From assembly GCF_016924145.1 (NCBI RefSeq), contig NZ_JAFFZO010000033.1, positions 1 to 57,887 on the forward strand: a stretch of DNA of 57,887 nt, read 5' to 3'. Within the stretch, counting starts at the first letter, position 1; each line of letters opens with the position of its first letter. This document shows, one piece after another, positions 1 to 8,487 of this stretch. Below the pieces are notes generated by a model. That model saw nothing but the letters and a program-made list of their open reading frames with translations, was not told the DNA's origin and did no database searches. The stretch is from Amphritea pacifica (GTDB taxonomy: Bacteria; Pseudomonadota; Gammaproteobacteria; Pseudomonadales; Balneatricaceae). The position numbers and the translations under genes are program-made.

Positions 1-99
1 AGGATCAAAGGTTTCAACTTACTGACCCTGGTAGTCAATAATGTTGAGTTCAAGGATGGAGAACAGGTAAGGGATCAATCAGATAGGAATGCCGCCTGA
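1..99 (+). CDS. Partial ORF tail, possibly a transposase C-terminus
   Basis: The frame is open from the first base and stops at TGA 97-99, giving 32 residues that end in SDRNAA. The 5' part lies outside the window. I do not recognise the protein with certainty. The 30 bases after the stop (a TACACC run followed by TTTGACA, about 105-120) look like the terminus of an IS256-type insertion sequence, so this could be the last part of a transposase. No catalytic residues are visible. It could equally be the tail of an unrelated gene. Confidence 0.3.
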   Translation, partial: RIKGFNLLTLVVNNVEFKDGEQVRDQSDRNAA

Positions 100-125
100 T
101 CCCATACACCAGATTTGACAATAAC

Positions 126-236
126 TCGTTTTTTGCTGTTGAACAGGCATTAAGCAATGCAGCTAAAAAAGACGCAGGCTGTACAGTGTACAAACCATTT
201 GATTGCTATAGTGATGGAGATACGGTAAAAAATTGA
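126..236 (+). pseudogene. 3' remnant of an interrupted gene
   Basis: From about base 126 to TGA 234-236 one frame translates into a protein-like tail of about 36 residues, including VEQALSNAAKK and DCYSDGDTVKN. It has no start codon or ribosome binding site of its own. Upstream it runs straight into the probable IS terminus and then meets TAG at 84-86. The simplest reading is that an insertion sequence cut a gene and left its 3' end here. The family is not recognised, and the fragment is short enough to be a chance open frame. Confidence 0.3.
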
Positions 237-285
237 TAACCTGTATTTGAATCGTTGAATTAAGCAGTGGCGAGTAATCAGTACT

Positions 286-2250
286 ATGAAGAAGTCGACA
301 GATTCCGTGTTACCTACCGACCCCCTTCATTCGGTGAAGGTCGCCCGTAATCGGCTTGTTCAGGAAGGCGAAGTGCCCAGTGGCGTCTTACGCAGCGAAA
401 TTGAAGATTCCTGGCAGCGCAGTGTCAATGCCGGATTAAATTGTGAAGCACCGCTGGATCTGGAAAATCTGTCCAGAGACCGGATCGACGATCTGCAAGA
501 GAAAAACCGGGGGCTGATCGAAGCCGCTCATCCGGAAATTAAGCAACTGGTTGACTATTTCAGACCCGATGGTGGGCTGGTGATGCTCACCGATGAGTCC
601 GCAACGATTCTCAAGATAAAGGGGGAAACCCGGCACCTGGATTCTGCCACCCGCTATGCACTTGCACCAGGGGCCAACTGGGGCGAAGAGTTTCGCGGTA
701 CTAATGGGCCGGGCACCGCCATTGTTAACCGTTCTCCCCTGATGATTCGGGGTAATGAGCACTTTCTCGATTCCATCGGTTATCTCTCATGCTGCTCTGC
801 ACCGATTACCGACCCTAAAGGTGAGTTGCTGGGGGGGCTGGATCTGACCTCACCCACCGATAATCGTGATCTTCCTCCCAATCTCAGTCTGGTGCAGCAG
901 GCGGTGCGTTCTATCGAAAACCGCATGTTCAGCGGCCAGTTTCAGCAGCATATTGTTCTCAGTGTTCACAGCCGTCCGGAGTACCTGCGCTCTTCCTGGC
1001 AAGGGTTGCTGGCACTGGAGCTGGATGGCCATATTCAGGCGGCCAATGAGCAGATCTGTCAGTTGTTGAATCGTAAACGGGAACAACTGGTGGGGCGTAA
1101 TCTGGAAGAGCTGTTTGGGGTCCGTCCTGAAGTGCTGCTGACCGATCTGCACCGCAAAGGGCGGGGGCAGCTCCGAACCCGCGGCGGTGATTTCTACTGC
1201 GAACTGTTGCACTTCCCCAATCGCTTTCCTGTTGCTTACAAAGCGCCGGTTAAATCAAATCGCACTAAGCCCGCTCCGGCCCCTTTGAATGCGCCTCCTC
1301 TGCAAGAACTTGCGGGACAGGATCCCCGCTTACAGAAAGGTGTGCGGATGGGTAGCCGGGCACTGTCCCACGAATTGCCTGTGCTGATTCAGGGGGAGAC
1401 CGGTACCGGTAAAGAGGCGATGGCTAAATCACTGCATCTCGATAGTCGTCGCAACAGCGGGCCGTTTGTTGCGGTGAATTGTGCATCGATACCGGAAGGA
1501 CTGATCGAATCGGAACTGTTTGGCTATCGGGAAGGAGCCTTCACCGGCTCCCGCAAAGGCGGGATGATCGGGCGGCTGGAACAGGCACAGGGAGGGACAT
1601 TGTTTCTCGATGAGATCGGCGATATGCCGCTGGCATTGCAGGCCCGGTTGCTGCGGGTATTGCAGGAACGCACCATTGCGCCTTTGGGGGGCGGGGATGA
1701 GATCGCGCTGGATATCGCGGTGATCTGTGCCTCTCATCGGGATCTGAAAGCGCTGGTGGCTGAAGGTCTGTTCCGCGAAGATCTGTACTATCGTCTCAAC
1801 GGTGTCTGTCTGCGTATTCCTGCATTCCGTGATCGTACCGATAAAGCGGATTTTATTCGCTACTTCCTGCAGCTACTGACGCCGGATGGTCGCCAGATTG
1901 AGATTGCGTCTGAGCTGATGGAGCAGCTGTTAGCTTATCACTGGCCCGGTAATATACGTCAACTGGAAACCACACTGCGGGTGGCTATCGCCTTTATGGA
2001 GCCGGATGAAGTGGAGATTAACCGCTGTCATATCAGTGATGATTTTCTCGAAGAGCTGAACAGTCAGGGACAATCTGCTGAGGGCAGTATGCCGTTTAAC
2101 CTGGTTGTTGGGGCATTGAAAACCAGTGAGCTTTTAACCATTCAGCAGGTGCTGGAGCAGAATGAGGGGAATATCTCAGCAACTGCGTCTGAGTTAGGCA
2201 TCAGCCGCGCCACCCTGTACCGCAAACTGAAACAGCTGGAAGGCGCGTGA
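286..2250 (+). CDS. Sigma-54-dependent activator, AcoR type
   Basis: This 654-residue protein has the AcoR layout: an N-terminal GAF-like sensory region (about residues 60-220), a PAS-like segment (about 235-330), a central AAA+ domain (about 345-570) and a C-terminal Fis-type helix-turn-helix (about 610-650). Walker A is GETGTGKE near residue 370 and Walker B is GGTLFLDEIGD. The sigma-54 contact loop reads GAFTGS where GAFTGA is usual. AcoR relatives switch on acetoin, glycerol or alcohol catabolic operons with RpoN. No such operon lies beside it: the next gene is on the opposite strand, and the left side is broken by a probable IS. Its target is therefore unknown and may lie beyond the window. 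The sensory signal cannot be deduced. Confidence 0.88.
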   Translation: MKKSTDSVLPTDPLHSVKVARNRLVQEGEVPSGVLRSEIEDSWQRSVNAGLNCEAPLDLENLSRDRIDDLQEKNRGLIEAAHPEIKQLVDYFRPDGGLVMLTDESATILKIKGETRHLDSATRYALAPGANWGEEFRGTNGPGTAIVNRSPLMIRGNEHFLDSIGYLSCCSAPITDPKGELLGGLDLTSPTDNRDLPPNLSLVQQAVRSIENRMFSGQFQQHIVLSVHSRPEYLRSSWQGLLALELDGHIQAANEQICQLLNRKREQLVGRNLEELFGVRPEVLLTDLHRKGRGQLRTRGGDFYCELLHFPNRFPVAYKAPVKSNRTKPAPAPLNAPPLQELAGQDPRLQKGVRMGSRALSHELPVLIQGETGTGKEAMAKSLHLDSRRNSGPFVAVNCASIPEGLIESELFGYREGAFTGSRKGGMIGRLEQAQGGTLFLDEIGDMPLALQARLLRVLQERTIAPLGGGDEIALDIAVICASHRDLKALVAEGLFREDLYYRLNGVCLRIPAFRDRTDKADFIRYFLQLLTPDGRQIEIASELMEQLLAYHWPGNIRQLETTLRVAIAFMEPDEVEINRCHISDDFLEELNSQGQSAEGSMPFNLVVGALKTSELLTIQQVLEQNEGNISATASELGISRATLYRKLKQLEGA

Positions 2251-2260
2251 GGTGTAAACC

Positions 2261-2893
2261 TTAGTCAAACCGCCATTCATCGGAAAGTCCCGGAATCACT
2301 TGTGGCGCTGTGTAACTGAGGTTTTTATCAAAGCGGGCGATAAATATCTGCCAGATCTCCGTAACCGGGATGCTGTTTTCCATTCTATCAAGTAACTCAA
2401 GTGAGTCGCCGGGGCTCAGCTTGCCGGTTTCCAAGACCCGGTAATACCAGCCGGAGATCGCTTCGGACATGATCAGCGAGGCGATATGGGCATTGCCATA
2501 TTTCTGATTCACTTTCCAACAGGGACGACGGGGTTGTGATACCTGCACAATAGCCGTTCCCAAACGGAAGGTATCGCCAATATGGACTTCGTTATCGGTT
2601 AACCCGCAGGTGGAGATGTTTTCACCAATAGAACCCGGGACAAAACTGTCGCTCAGATGGGGCAACGCCTGTTGAAACAGCGCGTAATGTTCAGCCGGGT
2701 AGTGGTAGATCGCTTTTTCCGGCCCGCCATGTACGCGCTTATCCACCTGAATATCACCACTGAGTCCCAGCCCTGTGATCTCATGACTGCCCTCCGACAG
2801 CGTTTTAAAAATACCGGTTGGCGTATTGTCAGGGCCGATAGTGTTTAGCTGGCCGATATAGATACCATCAACTGATACTGAGCGTGACTGCAT
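2261..2893 (-). CDS. yiiM: MOSC-domain protein, YiiM-like
   Basis: This 210-residue MOSC-domain protein begins with the YiiM-type strand (GIYIGQL) and contains HGGPEKAIYHYP. It also has PRRPCWK around residues 125-131, which carries the conserved cysteine thought to bind the molybdenum cofactor sulfur. Its C-terminal helical extension matches the length of E. coli YiiM. YiiM relatives reduce N-hydroxylated bases such as 6-hydroxylaminopurine using molybdopterin. The ATG is supported by AGAGGA about 8 nt upstream. It converges on the sigma-54 activator with about 10 bp between the two stop codons. Family assignment is strong; the exact substrate is inferred. Confidence 0.85.
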   Translation of the reverse strand: MQSRSVSVDGIYIGQLNTIGPDNTPTGIFKTLSEGSHEITGLGLSGDIQVDKRVHGGPEKAIYHYPAEHYALFQQALPHLSDSFVPGSIGENISTCGLTDNEVHIGDTFRLGTAIVQVSQPRRPCWKVNQKYGNAHIASLIMSEAISGWYYRVLETGKLSPGDSLELLDRMENSIPVTEIWQIFIARFDKNLSYTAPQVIPGLSDEWRFD

Positions 2894-3060
2894 GTTTCTG
2901 TCCTCTGTTGAGTCAGTGGATCAGTGTAGAGTGGCGTGACTGAAATCACCAGTTGGAGAGGCGGGTTAACGTTAAATTTGTCTGAATAATTAAGGTGCCA
3001 TTTGCTGAAAATAGGGTAACCTTATGAATGTGTTAATTATTTTTTGTAAGAGGGCATAAC

Positions 3061-3711
3061 ATGGATATGGATCTGAGTCTTTTGCAAACCCGGGTGATTG
3101 GTTGTCTGATTGAGAAAGAGAAAACCACGCCGGATCAGTATCCTCTCACGCTGAACTCCCTCACCTCCGCCTGTAATCAGAAAAGTAACCGTGATCCGGT
3201 AATGGAGTTGTCGGATACGGATGTACAGGAGGTGCTTGATGAGCTGAACAGGAAACATCTGATTCGCGAGGAGAGCAGTTTTGGCAGCCGCGTCCCCAAG
3301 TATAAACACCGCTTTTGTAACACCGAGTTTTCTGAGCTGAAGCTGAGCGATCAGGAGCTGGCAATAGTCTGTACGCTGTTCCTGAGAGGTCCCCAGACGC
3401 CGGGTGAACTGCGCAGCCGGACCAACCGTTTGTGCAGTTTCAGTGATGTCCGTGAGACCGAGGCGGTACTGCAGAAGATGAGTGAACGGGAGGAATATCC
3501 GCTGGTGGTACGTATGCCCCGGGAGCCGGGTAAGCGGGAGTCCCGCTATGCACATCTGTTCAGTGGTGAGGTCGAAGCGGCTGATCCGTCTGACTATGTA
3601 CCAACGGCAAGCAGCCCGCGTGTCAGTAGTGAGACGATAGAGGCTCTCGAGGCGCGTATAGCCGAACTGGAGCACACCGTAGCGGCGCTGCAGTTGAAAC
3701 TGGCGGAATAG
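3061..3711 (+). CDS. yceH: YceH family protein (DUF480)
   Basis: This 216-residue protein has the YceH signature: an N-terminal winged-helix-like domain with [27 protein letters not shown] and the [13 protein letters not shown] stretch, followed by a C-terminal coiled coil (about residues 180-214, [19 protein letters not shown]). AAGAGGG sits about 7 nt before the ATG. YceH is conserved in gammaproteobacteria and has two winged-helix folds, but its function is unsettled. Flanking genes give no hint, and it appears to be transcribed alone. Confidence 0.9.
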   Translation: MDMDLSLLQTRVIGCLIEKEKTTPDQYPLTLNSLTSACNQKSNRDPVMELSDTDVQEVLDELNRKHLIREESSFGSRVPKYKHRFCNTEFSELKLSDQELAIVCTLFLRGPQTPGELRSRTNRLCSFSDVRETEAVLQKMSEREEYPLVVRMPREPGKRESRYAHLFSGEVEAADPSDYVPTASSPRVSSETIEALEARIAELEHTVAALQLKLAE

Positions 3712-3721
3712 CCGCGACGGT

Positions 3722-3910
3722 TTAGAGCAGTAATTTTTTTCCGGTCCGTTGCTGTGGACCCTGTAACCTGGGGATACCGCTAAAGCCGGAAGGCACTACT
3801 GTAATTCTGCCGCCCTGCTGTAAAAACTGGCTGGTCTGATGACGAATCGACTCGTGGGTTTCTTTGGCTGCAGGTGGTTTGGGTACGTTTCTCAGACGCA
3901 GGGCTTTCAT
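3722..3910 (-). CDS. Small protein with SutA-like C-terminal motif
   Basis: This 62-residue basic protein begins MKALRLRNVPKPP and contains SQFLQQGGRITVVPSGFSG. The pattern (FL, two residues, GG, hydrophobic, then VP or EP and SG) is shared by a class of small gammaproteobacterial proteins. It resembles the tail of the RNA-polymerase-associated factor SutA of Pseudomonas. I chose the ATG at 3910 because AGAGGA lies 6 nt upstream; an in-frame TTG at 3976 would add 22 residues but has no visible ribosome binding site. The gene ends 10 bp from the yceH stop, convergently. Function is not known; a transcription-related role is only suggested by the motif. Confidence 0.6.
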   Translation of the reverse strand: MKALRLRNVPKPPAAKETHESIRHQTSQFLQQGGRITVVPSGFSGIPRLQGPQQRTGKKLLL

Positions 3911-4165
3911 TGCCTGTTCCTCTGTTTTGTGTTTCGGTGACAAAGCAGTATAGGAAAGATTTTTCAGATTGCTCAATTTATGAACAGTTTTTTATGTCTG
4001 TTTCCTCATGTCTGAGGTGACACTTATCGGGGTGGGGTGTTGGTCTGCTTCTCACAGAGATCTTTTTCGCAAGAGCTAATCTGTATCAATGGTGATTGAC
4101 GGAGTTGCAGACATAATTAGCAGACCCGATCCAGGTCTATTCACTAACCAGAGGAGGTTTCGGGG

Positions 4166-4564
4166 ATGAAATATCTGATCCTGCTGCTATCGATCTGCCT
4201 GCTGCCCGGTTTCGCTTTTGCCGATCAGCTGAAACCCTTTACCAGTGATGGTTGCAGCGCGTTTCCTGATGGCACACTGGAAGAGAATACACTCTGGTTA
4301 GCCTGCTGTGAGGAGCATGACCGGGCGTACTGGCAAGGGGGCACATATCAGCAACGTCTTGATGCCGATAAACAGCTTAAACAGTGTGTTGCTGCACTGG
4401 GTAAGCCAAAAACTGCGCTGCTGATGCTGGTGGGGGTCAGGGTTGGAGGCTCTCCTGCTTTACCGACCGGATTTCGCTGGGGTTATGGCTGGTCCTATCC
4501 CAGAGGCTATGGCGAACTGACTGAAGAGGAGCTGCAACAGGTTAAGAAAATGACCCCGCCGTAG
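4166..4564 (+). CDS. Secreted phospholipase A2-like protein
   Basis: This 132-residue protein has a clear signal peptide (residues 1-19, cleavage after AFA). The mature part contains SDGCSAFPDG and then CCEEHDRAYWQGG, the CCxxHD arrangement of the phospholipase A2 fold in which His-Asp is catalytic, followed by RLDADKQLKQCV with a further cysteine. The canonical calcium loop is not obvious, so lipase activity is not assured. A strong AGAGGAGG lies about 9 nt upstream of the ATG. Such proteins occur as uncharacterised periplasmic or outer-membrane-associated proteins in marine gammaproteobacteria. It stands alone, with about 130 bp before betI. Confidence 0.65.
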   Translation: MKYLILLLSICLLPGFAFADQLKPFTSDGCSAFPDGTLEENTLWLACCEEHDRAYWQGGTYQQRLDADKQLKQCVAALGKPKTALLMLVGVRVGGSPALPTGFRWGYGWSYPRGYGELTEEELQQVKKMTPP

Positions 4565-4656
4565 CTCACCATTCTGATAATGAGGAACCTTTCCCGCTGT
4601 TTTCAGCCTGATGCCTACTTATGTGGGGTTGACAGTTAAGAGTCAGAAAGGCATTT

Positions 4657-4676
4657 TTAATTAAACGTCTATTTAA
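4657..4676. promoter_or_regulatory. Candidate BetI operator before betI
   Basis: A 20-bp palindrome centred on CG (4666-4667) matches its own reverse complement at 8 of 10 pairs. It ends 17 bp before the betI start. Its left side, ATTTTTAATTAAACG (4653-4667), is identical over 15 bases to the minus strand of the palindrome before betB. BetI repressors bind such AT-rich palindromes with a central CG and normally repress their own gene. The assignment is inferred from symmetry, sharing and position. Confidence 0.65.
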
Positions 4677-4693
4677 GTATGCGGGTCTTGTAA

Positions 4694-5275
4694 ATGCCTA
4701 AAGTAGGAATGCCTGAAATCAGGAAGCCTCAGTTGATTAACGCCACTATGCAAGCGATTGATTCTGTTGGTTTACAAAAGGCCAGTGTGGTGATGATCAG
4801 CAGTTATGCGGGGGTTTCTCCTGCCATTATTAATCACTACTTTGGCGGAAAAAGTGGTCTGCTTGAAGCGACCATGCGGTCGATTCTTAAACAGCTGTCG
4901 GATGGCGTCAGGAGTCGCTTGCAGGAGGCGGGACCTGATGATGTTATCGGGCGGATTCAGGCGATCGTTGGTGGTAATTTCTCGCCGGATCAACTGGACA
5001 GTAAAGTGGTCAAGACCTGGCTGGCGTTCTGGTCGCAGTCGATGCATGACGACATGCTGTTTCGTCTTCAGCGGGTGAATGAGAAACGGCTGATCTCTCA
5101 TCTGACGCTGGAGCTGAAGAAGGTCTTGCCACCAGATAAAGCGACGTTTGTTGCCCAGGGAATTGCGGCCCTGATCGATGGTATCTGGTTGCGCGGGGCG
5201 CTGTCTCCCCAGGGGATTAATGCGGAACTGGCGCAGCGGATGATTACCGATTATCTGGAACATCAGTTAACCTGA
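4694..5275 (+). CDS. betI: Choline-responsive TetR-type repressor BetI
   Basis: This 193-residue protein starts [17 protein letters not shown], characteristic of BetI, with the TetR helix-turn-helix at about residues 10-55 ([21 protein letters not shown]). The rest is the ligand and dimer domain. BetI represses the choline-to-betaine genes until choline is present. Here the gene is not joined to betBA as in Escherichia: it lies about 6 kb from betB, alone on the plus strand, followed by its own terminator. The shared palindrome just upstream suggests autoregulation. The ribosome binding site is weak, but the start agrees with the family N-terminus. Confidence 0.93.
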   Translation: MPKVGMPEIRKPQLINATMQAIDSVGLQKASVVMISSYAGVSPAIINHYFGGKSGLLEATMRSILKQLSDGVRSRLQEAGPDDVIGRIQAIVGGNFSPDQLDSKVVKTWLAFWSQSMHDDMLFRLQRVNEKRLISHLTLELKKVLPPDKATFVAQGIAALIDGIWLRGALSPQGINAELAQRMITDYLEHQLT

Positions 5276-5296
5276 TTTCAGGCACTTCTGGCAGAA

Positions 5297-5325
5297 AAAG
5301 ACCCCGGTTTTCGGGGTCTTTCTGT
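5297..5325 (+). terminator. Intrinsic terminator after betI
   Basis: A perfect 10-bp stem (AAAGACCCCG with CGGGGTCTTT) closes a 5-nt loop and is followed by a T-rich stretch. It lies 21 bp after the betI stop. The symmetrical A and T flanks could also let it stop transcripts arriving from the porin gene on the other strand. Confidence 0.85.
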
Positions 5326-5380
5326 TTTATGGAGACAGTTAGAAGGAATGGTGCCGTCTATCTATTCTCTGAATCCTAAC

Positions 5381-6103
5381 TTATTCAAAGCTACGGCTGA
5401 CGCTCAGAAAGACCCGGGCATCGGCGCTATCGCCCCAGTAATCTTTGTCAATATTGGTGTCAGTGACGGCCAGAGCGAGATCAAATCCGGCAACGCTCTT
5501 GGCCACAGATGCACCCCAGTGTGAGTAGGAATCGTCATTCGCATCAGGTCCGAAATAGGCTGCAGCTTTGTCGTCGAAAAGCTTGGTGTGTGAAGCTTCC
5601 AGTGTCAGGCTGAAATCTTCCGGCAGGTTGATCGTGTGGTTCACAATTACCACCACTGAGTTGCCTACCTCACCAAAGTAGTCATCCGAGAATAGGATTT
5701 TAGCGGTGGTGTTCTCTTTATAGGTGACAGAACCATACACTTCACCATAATCCGATTCTGCACCGGCATCGTCAGCGCCCGGGTAGGTATAGAATGCGTA
5801 ACCCAGATCAAAACCGAAGTCATCATTGATGCTGCCGGCATATCCGGCATAGTAATCGATCTCGACTTCAGCGCTGCTATAGGTCGCAGCATCCAGACCT
5901 GATCCCCAGATTCCGGCATAGAAACCGGCATCGTTAAACCAGTCAACGCTGCCCTGCAGGGTTGGGTCACCATCGGTATTGCTGACACCGTTATACACGT
6001 AATCAGATACCAGTGTACCGGTGGCTGAGATATCTGCCTGAGCTTGCAGCGCGAAGGTTGCTGATGTGGCGATCAGGATTGTGAATAAGCTTTTCTTATA
6101 CAT
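5381..6103 (-). CDS. TorF family putative outer-membrane porin
   Basis: The protein is 240 residues from the ATG at 6103, which has AGGGGA 7 nt upstream; an in-frame start 16 codons earlier lacks one. It has a signal peptide (MYKKSLFTILIATSATFALQ, then AQA) and begins DISATGTLVSDYVYNGVSNT, typical of the gcw_chp/TorF putative porins. Alternating aromatic and polar strands rich in Y, D and G continue to a terminal SRSFE, ending in an aromatic residue followed by E. TorF-family proteins are predicted small beta-barrels often near compatible-solute or amine transport genes. Lying between betI and choXWV, it may admit choline or betaine across the outer membrane; this is inferred from position only. 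Confidence 0.8.
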   Translation of the reverse strand: MYKKSLFTILIATSATFALQAQADISATGTLVSDYVYNGVSNTDGDPTLQGSVDWFNDAGFYAGIWGSGLDAATYSSAEVEIDYYAGYAGSINDDFGFDLGYAFYTYPGADDAGAESDYGEVYGSVTYKENTTAKILFSDDYFGEVGNSVVVIVNHTINLPEDFSLTLEASHTKLFDDKAAAYFGPDANDDSYSHWGASVAKSVAGFDLALAVTDTNIDKDYWGDSADARVFLSVSRSFE

Positions 6104-6268
6104 CGTAAATCCCCTACTTAGGATGGTTTTGTTCCCATATTCGCGTTGCATATGAATATGGGGCTTTTTCAGGTTGAGTCTGTTCGCTACCTGACGGGTC
6201 AGGCAGTGGTGACAGCTGTGTAAGCGCAGTTGTTGCGGGTGGGTATTGCTAAGGTCTGACGGTTACTC

Positions 6269-7477
6269 TTATCCGCCAGCCATGCCAGCTTCTGTGGTGG
6301 TAAAGTGTTTACCCAGTAGCGCGTGGTAGAAGTCTTTGTCCGACAGGATGCCTATCAGACTGTCCTTCTCATTCAGCAACACCGGATGTCCGGTGCGATA
6401 GCGAATCTCGATCGCCTGACGCATCGAGATATCTGGTGTTGCCATCACCAGGGTATCTTCCGGAAGCTGACTGATATTCTGACCTTCCTGCCAGTGATGC
6501 AGAGCTAGTGGTTTGCCCTGACGGCTGGCAGAGATGACCTGTCCATCGGTGTTGGTACTGATACAGGTATTATCGTTGCGGTTAAGAACCAGCATATCTT
6601 CAAGGCGCTCAAGCTGAGCTGTATTGGTCATCAGGGAACGGCCCTTGAGGACGTTGAGGGGGTTGGTATGCGCAACAAACTGTTCAACGTAATGGTTGAC
6701 CGGATTCAGTACGATGTCCTCTGGCCTGCCGTGCTGAATGATCTTTGCAGATTCCATAATGGCGATATTGGTGCCGATTTTCAGCGCTTCATCCAGATCA
6801 TGACTGACAAACAGAATGGTCTTATTCAGCCGCTGCTGTAACTCAATCAGTTCATCCTGCAGCTGACTGCGGATCAGAGGGTCCAGCGCAGAAAAAGGCT
6901 CATCCATGAGCAAAATGTCGCTGTCCATAGCGAAGGCTCTGGCTAAACCCACCCGTTGCTGCATACCGCCGGACAGTTCATGAGCATATTTATCACTCCA
7001 CTCATGTAATCCGACCATCTCCAGCTTTTCCATCGCTTTGGCACGACGTTCCTGTTTGCCCATGCCCTGCATCTCAAGACCAAAGGCAACGTTATCCAAC
7101 ACCGTCAGCCAGGGCATCAGGGCGAAGTTCTGAAACACCATCGAGATGCGACGGGTGCGCATATGACGCAGAGTTGTCTCATCACAGGAGCCGATATCGA
7201 CCATCTGCTCTCCATCCCTGACCAGCAGCTCACCCCGGCTGATCGGGTTTAATCCATTTACAGCTCGTAGCAGGCTTGATTTACCTGATCCGGAGAGCCC
7301 CATCAGGACGCAGATTTCTCCTTCGGCGACATCGATACTGGCGTTGTGCACGCCCACCACATTGCCCCCCAGGTCGATAATCTCCTGACGGGTTTTACCC
7401 TGGTCTAGTAGTTTGAGGCTGGCTTCAACCTTGTCGCCGAAAACCACATCCAGATTGCGAATACTGATAGCAGACAT
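6269..7477 (-). CDS. choV: Choline ABC transporter ATP-binding protein ChoV
   Basis: This 402-residue ATPase is of the ProV/ChoV type. Walker A is GLSGSGKSS (residues 60-68), the ABC signature is LSGGMQQRV (168-176) and Walker B is ILLMDEP (188-194), followed by the switch histidine in FVSHD. The C-terminal part resembles a CBS domain (SMRQAIEIRYRTGHPVLL and LIGILSDKDFYHAL), as in betaine and choline importers that sense ionic strength. It starts 2 bp after the choW stop, so the two are translationally close. It is the last gene of the betB-betA-choX-choW-choV run on the minus strand and energises choline import. Confidence 0.93.
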   Translation of the reverse strand: MSAISIRNLDVVFGDKVEASLKLLDQGKTRQEIIDLGGNVVGVHNASIDVAEGEICVLMGLSGSGKSSLLRAVNGLNPISRGELLVRDGEQMVDIGSCDETTLRHMRTRRISMVFQNFALMPWLTVLDNVAFGLEMQGMGKQERRAKAMEKLEMVGLHEWSDKYAHELSGGMQQRVGLARAFAMDSDILLMDEPFSALDPLIRSQLQDELIELQQRLNKTILFVSHDLDEALKIGTNIAIMESAKIIQHGRPEDIVLNPVNHYVEQFVAHTNPLNVLKGRSLMTNTAQLERLEDMLVLNRNDNTCISTNTDGQVISASRQGKPLALHHWQEGQNISQLPEDTLVMATPDISMRQAIEIRYRTGHPVLLNEKDSLIGILSDKDFYHALLGKHFTTTEAGMAGG

Positions 7478-7479
7478 GA

Positions 7480-8325
7480 TTAGCTTTCCTCTTTTGAACC
7501 AGGGTTTTTAAAGATACGATCAAGGATGATGGCGACCAGGACAATCGCCAGACCCGCTTCAAACCCCTGAGAGATATTAACGGTGTTGAGTGCCCGGATG
7601 ACCGGCTTACCCAAACCATCGGCGCCCACCAGTGCGGCGATGACCACCATGGAGAGTGATAGCATGATGCATTGGGTGATACCCGCCATAATACTGGGCA
7701 TCGCAGCCGGCAACTCCACCTTAAACAACAGTTTTGATGGTGTAGCACCAAAGGCTTTACCGGCTTCGATCAGCTCTTCCGGTACTTTGCTGATGCCCAG
7801 ATAAGTCAGACGGATCGGCGCTGCGATAGCAAAGATAATGGTGGAGATCAGTCCTGGCACTACCCCCAGACCAAACAGCACCAGCGTTGGAATCAGATAC
7901 ACAAAGGTCGGAATGGTCTGCATCATATCCAGTATTGGCCGCATAAAGGTATAGAGTTTGGGCTTGTGTGCCGCCAGTATTCCGATAGGAACACCCATTA
8001 CCACCGATAGCGTGGTGGCAGTAAGCACCAGCACAAAGGTTTCCAGCATCTCCTGCCAGTAGCCCAGATTGAGGATCAGCAGCAGCGCGAGTACCACAAA
8101 AATCACCAGTGAAATGCGGCGGTGCAGGGCCCAGGCGAGGGCGGCTGCCATGATCATCGGCACATAGGGGGGAAACCACTGAAAGATCTCTACGACGGAG
8201 AGAATTACCCATTCCAGAGAGACAGAGATAGCATCGAAAAACCCCGCTGCATTAAATGTCAGCCAGTCAACGAAAGCTTCCATCCAGCTACCCAGAGGGA
8301 TTTTATGTTCTGTAATCCAGTTCAT
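7480..8325 (-). CDS. choW: Choline ABC transporter permease ChoW
   Basis: This 281-residue inner-membrane permease has about six or seven hydrophobic segments. It contains the binding-protein-dependent permease loop in APIRLTYLGISKVPEELIEA, followed by AFGATPSKLLFKVELP, where the EAA-type contact with the ATPase is expected. N-terminal WITEHKIPLGSWMEAFVDWL is typical of ChoW/ProW-type permeases. It lies between choX (162 bp gap) and choV (2 bp gap). With ChoX and ChoV it forms the high-affinity choline importer. Confidence 0.93.
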   Translation of the reverse strand: MNWITEHKIPLGSWMEAFVDWLTFNAAGFFDAISVSLEWVILSVVEIFQWFPPYVPMIMAAALAWALHRRISLVIFVVLALLLILNLGYWQEMLETFVLVLTATTLSVVMGVPIGILAAHKPKLYTFMRPILDMMQTIPTFVYLIPTLVLFGLGVVPGLISTIIFAIAAPIRLTYLGISKVPEELIEAGKAFGATPSKLLFKVELPAAMPSIMAGITQCIMLSLSMVVIAALVGADGLGKPVIRALNTVNISQGFEAGLAIVLVAIILDRIFKNPGSKEES

Positions 8326-8487
8326 ACAACGGCCTTTGTTACAGTTAGATCGCCAGTATTCAATGCAGACAGGCGAATACGGGCGGTGGAAAACAACCGC
8401 GCAGGCAGATCGGGGATCAATGGTTAATCTGCCTGTGGTTGAACGATCGTGATAGACGAACCCTCAGCGAGGGAACGTATCAGCGTG

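Noticed and set aside
3037-3675. A 212-codon minus-strand frame opposite yceH
   Set aside because: YceH on the plus strand has clear family motifs and a good ribosome binding site; the antisense product has none.
6190-6203. CCTGAC/GTCAGG inverted repeat between the porin gene and choV
   Set aside because: The loop is only 2 nt, the stem 6 bp, and no T-run follows on either strand, so it is not a terminator; no shared copy elsewhere suggests an operator.
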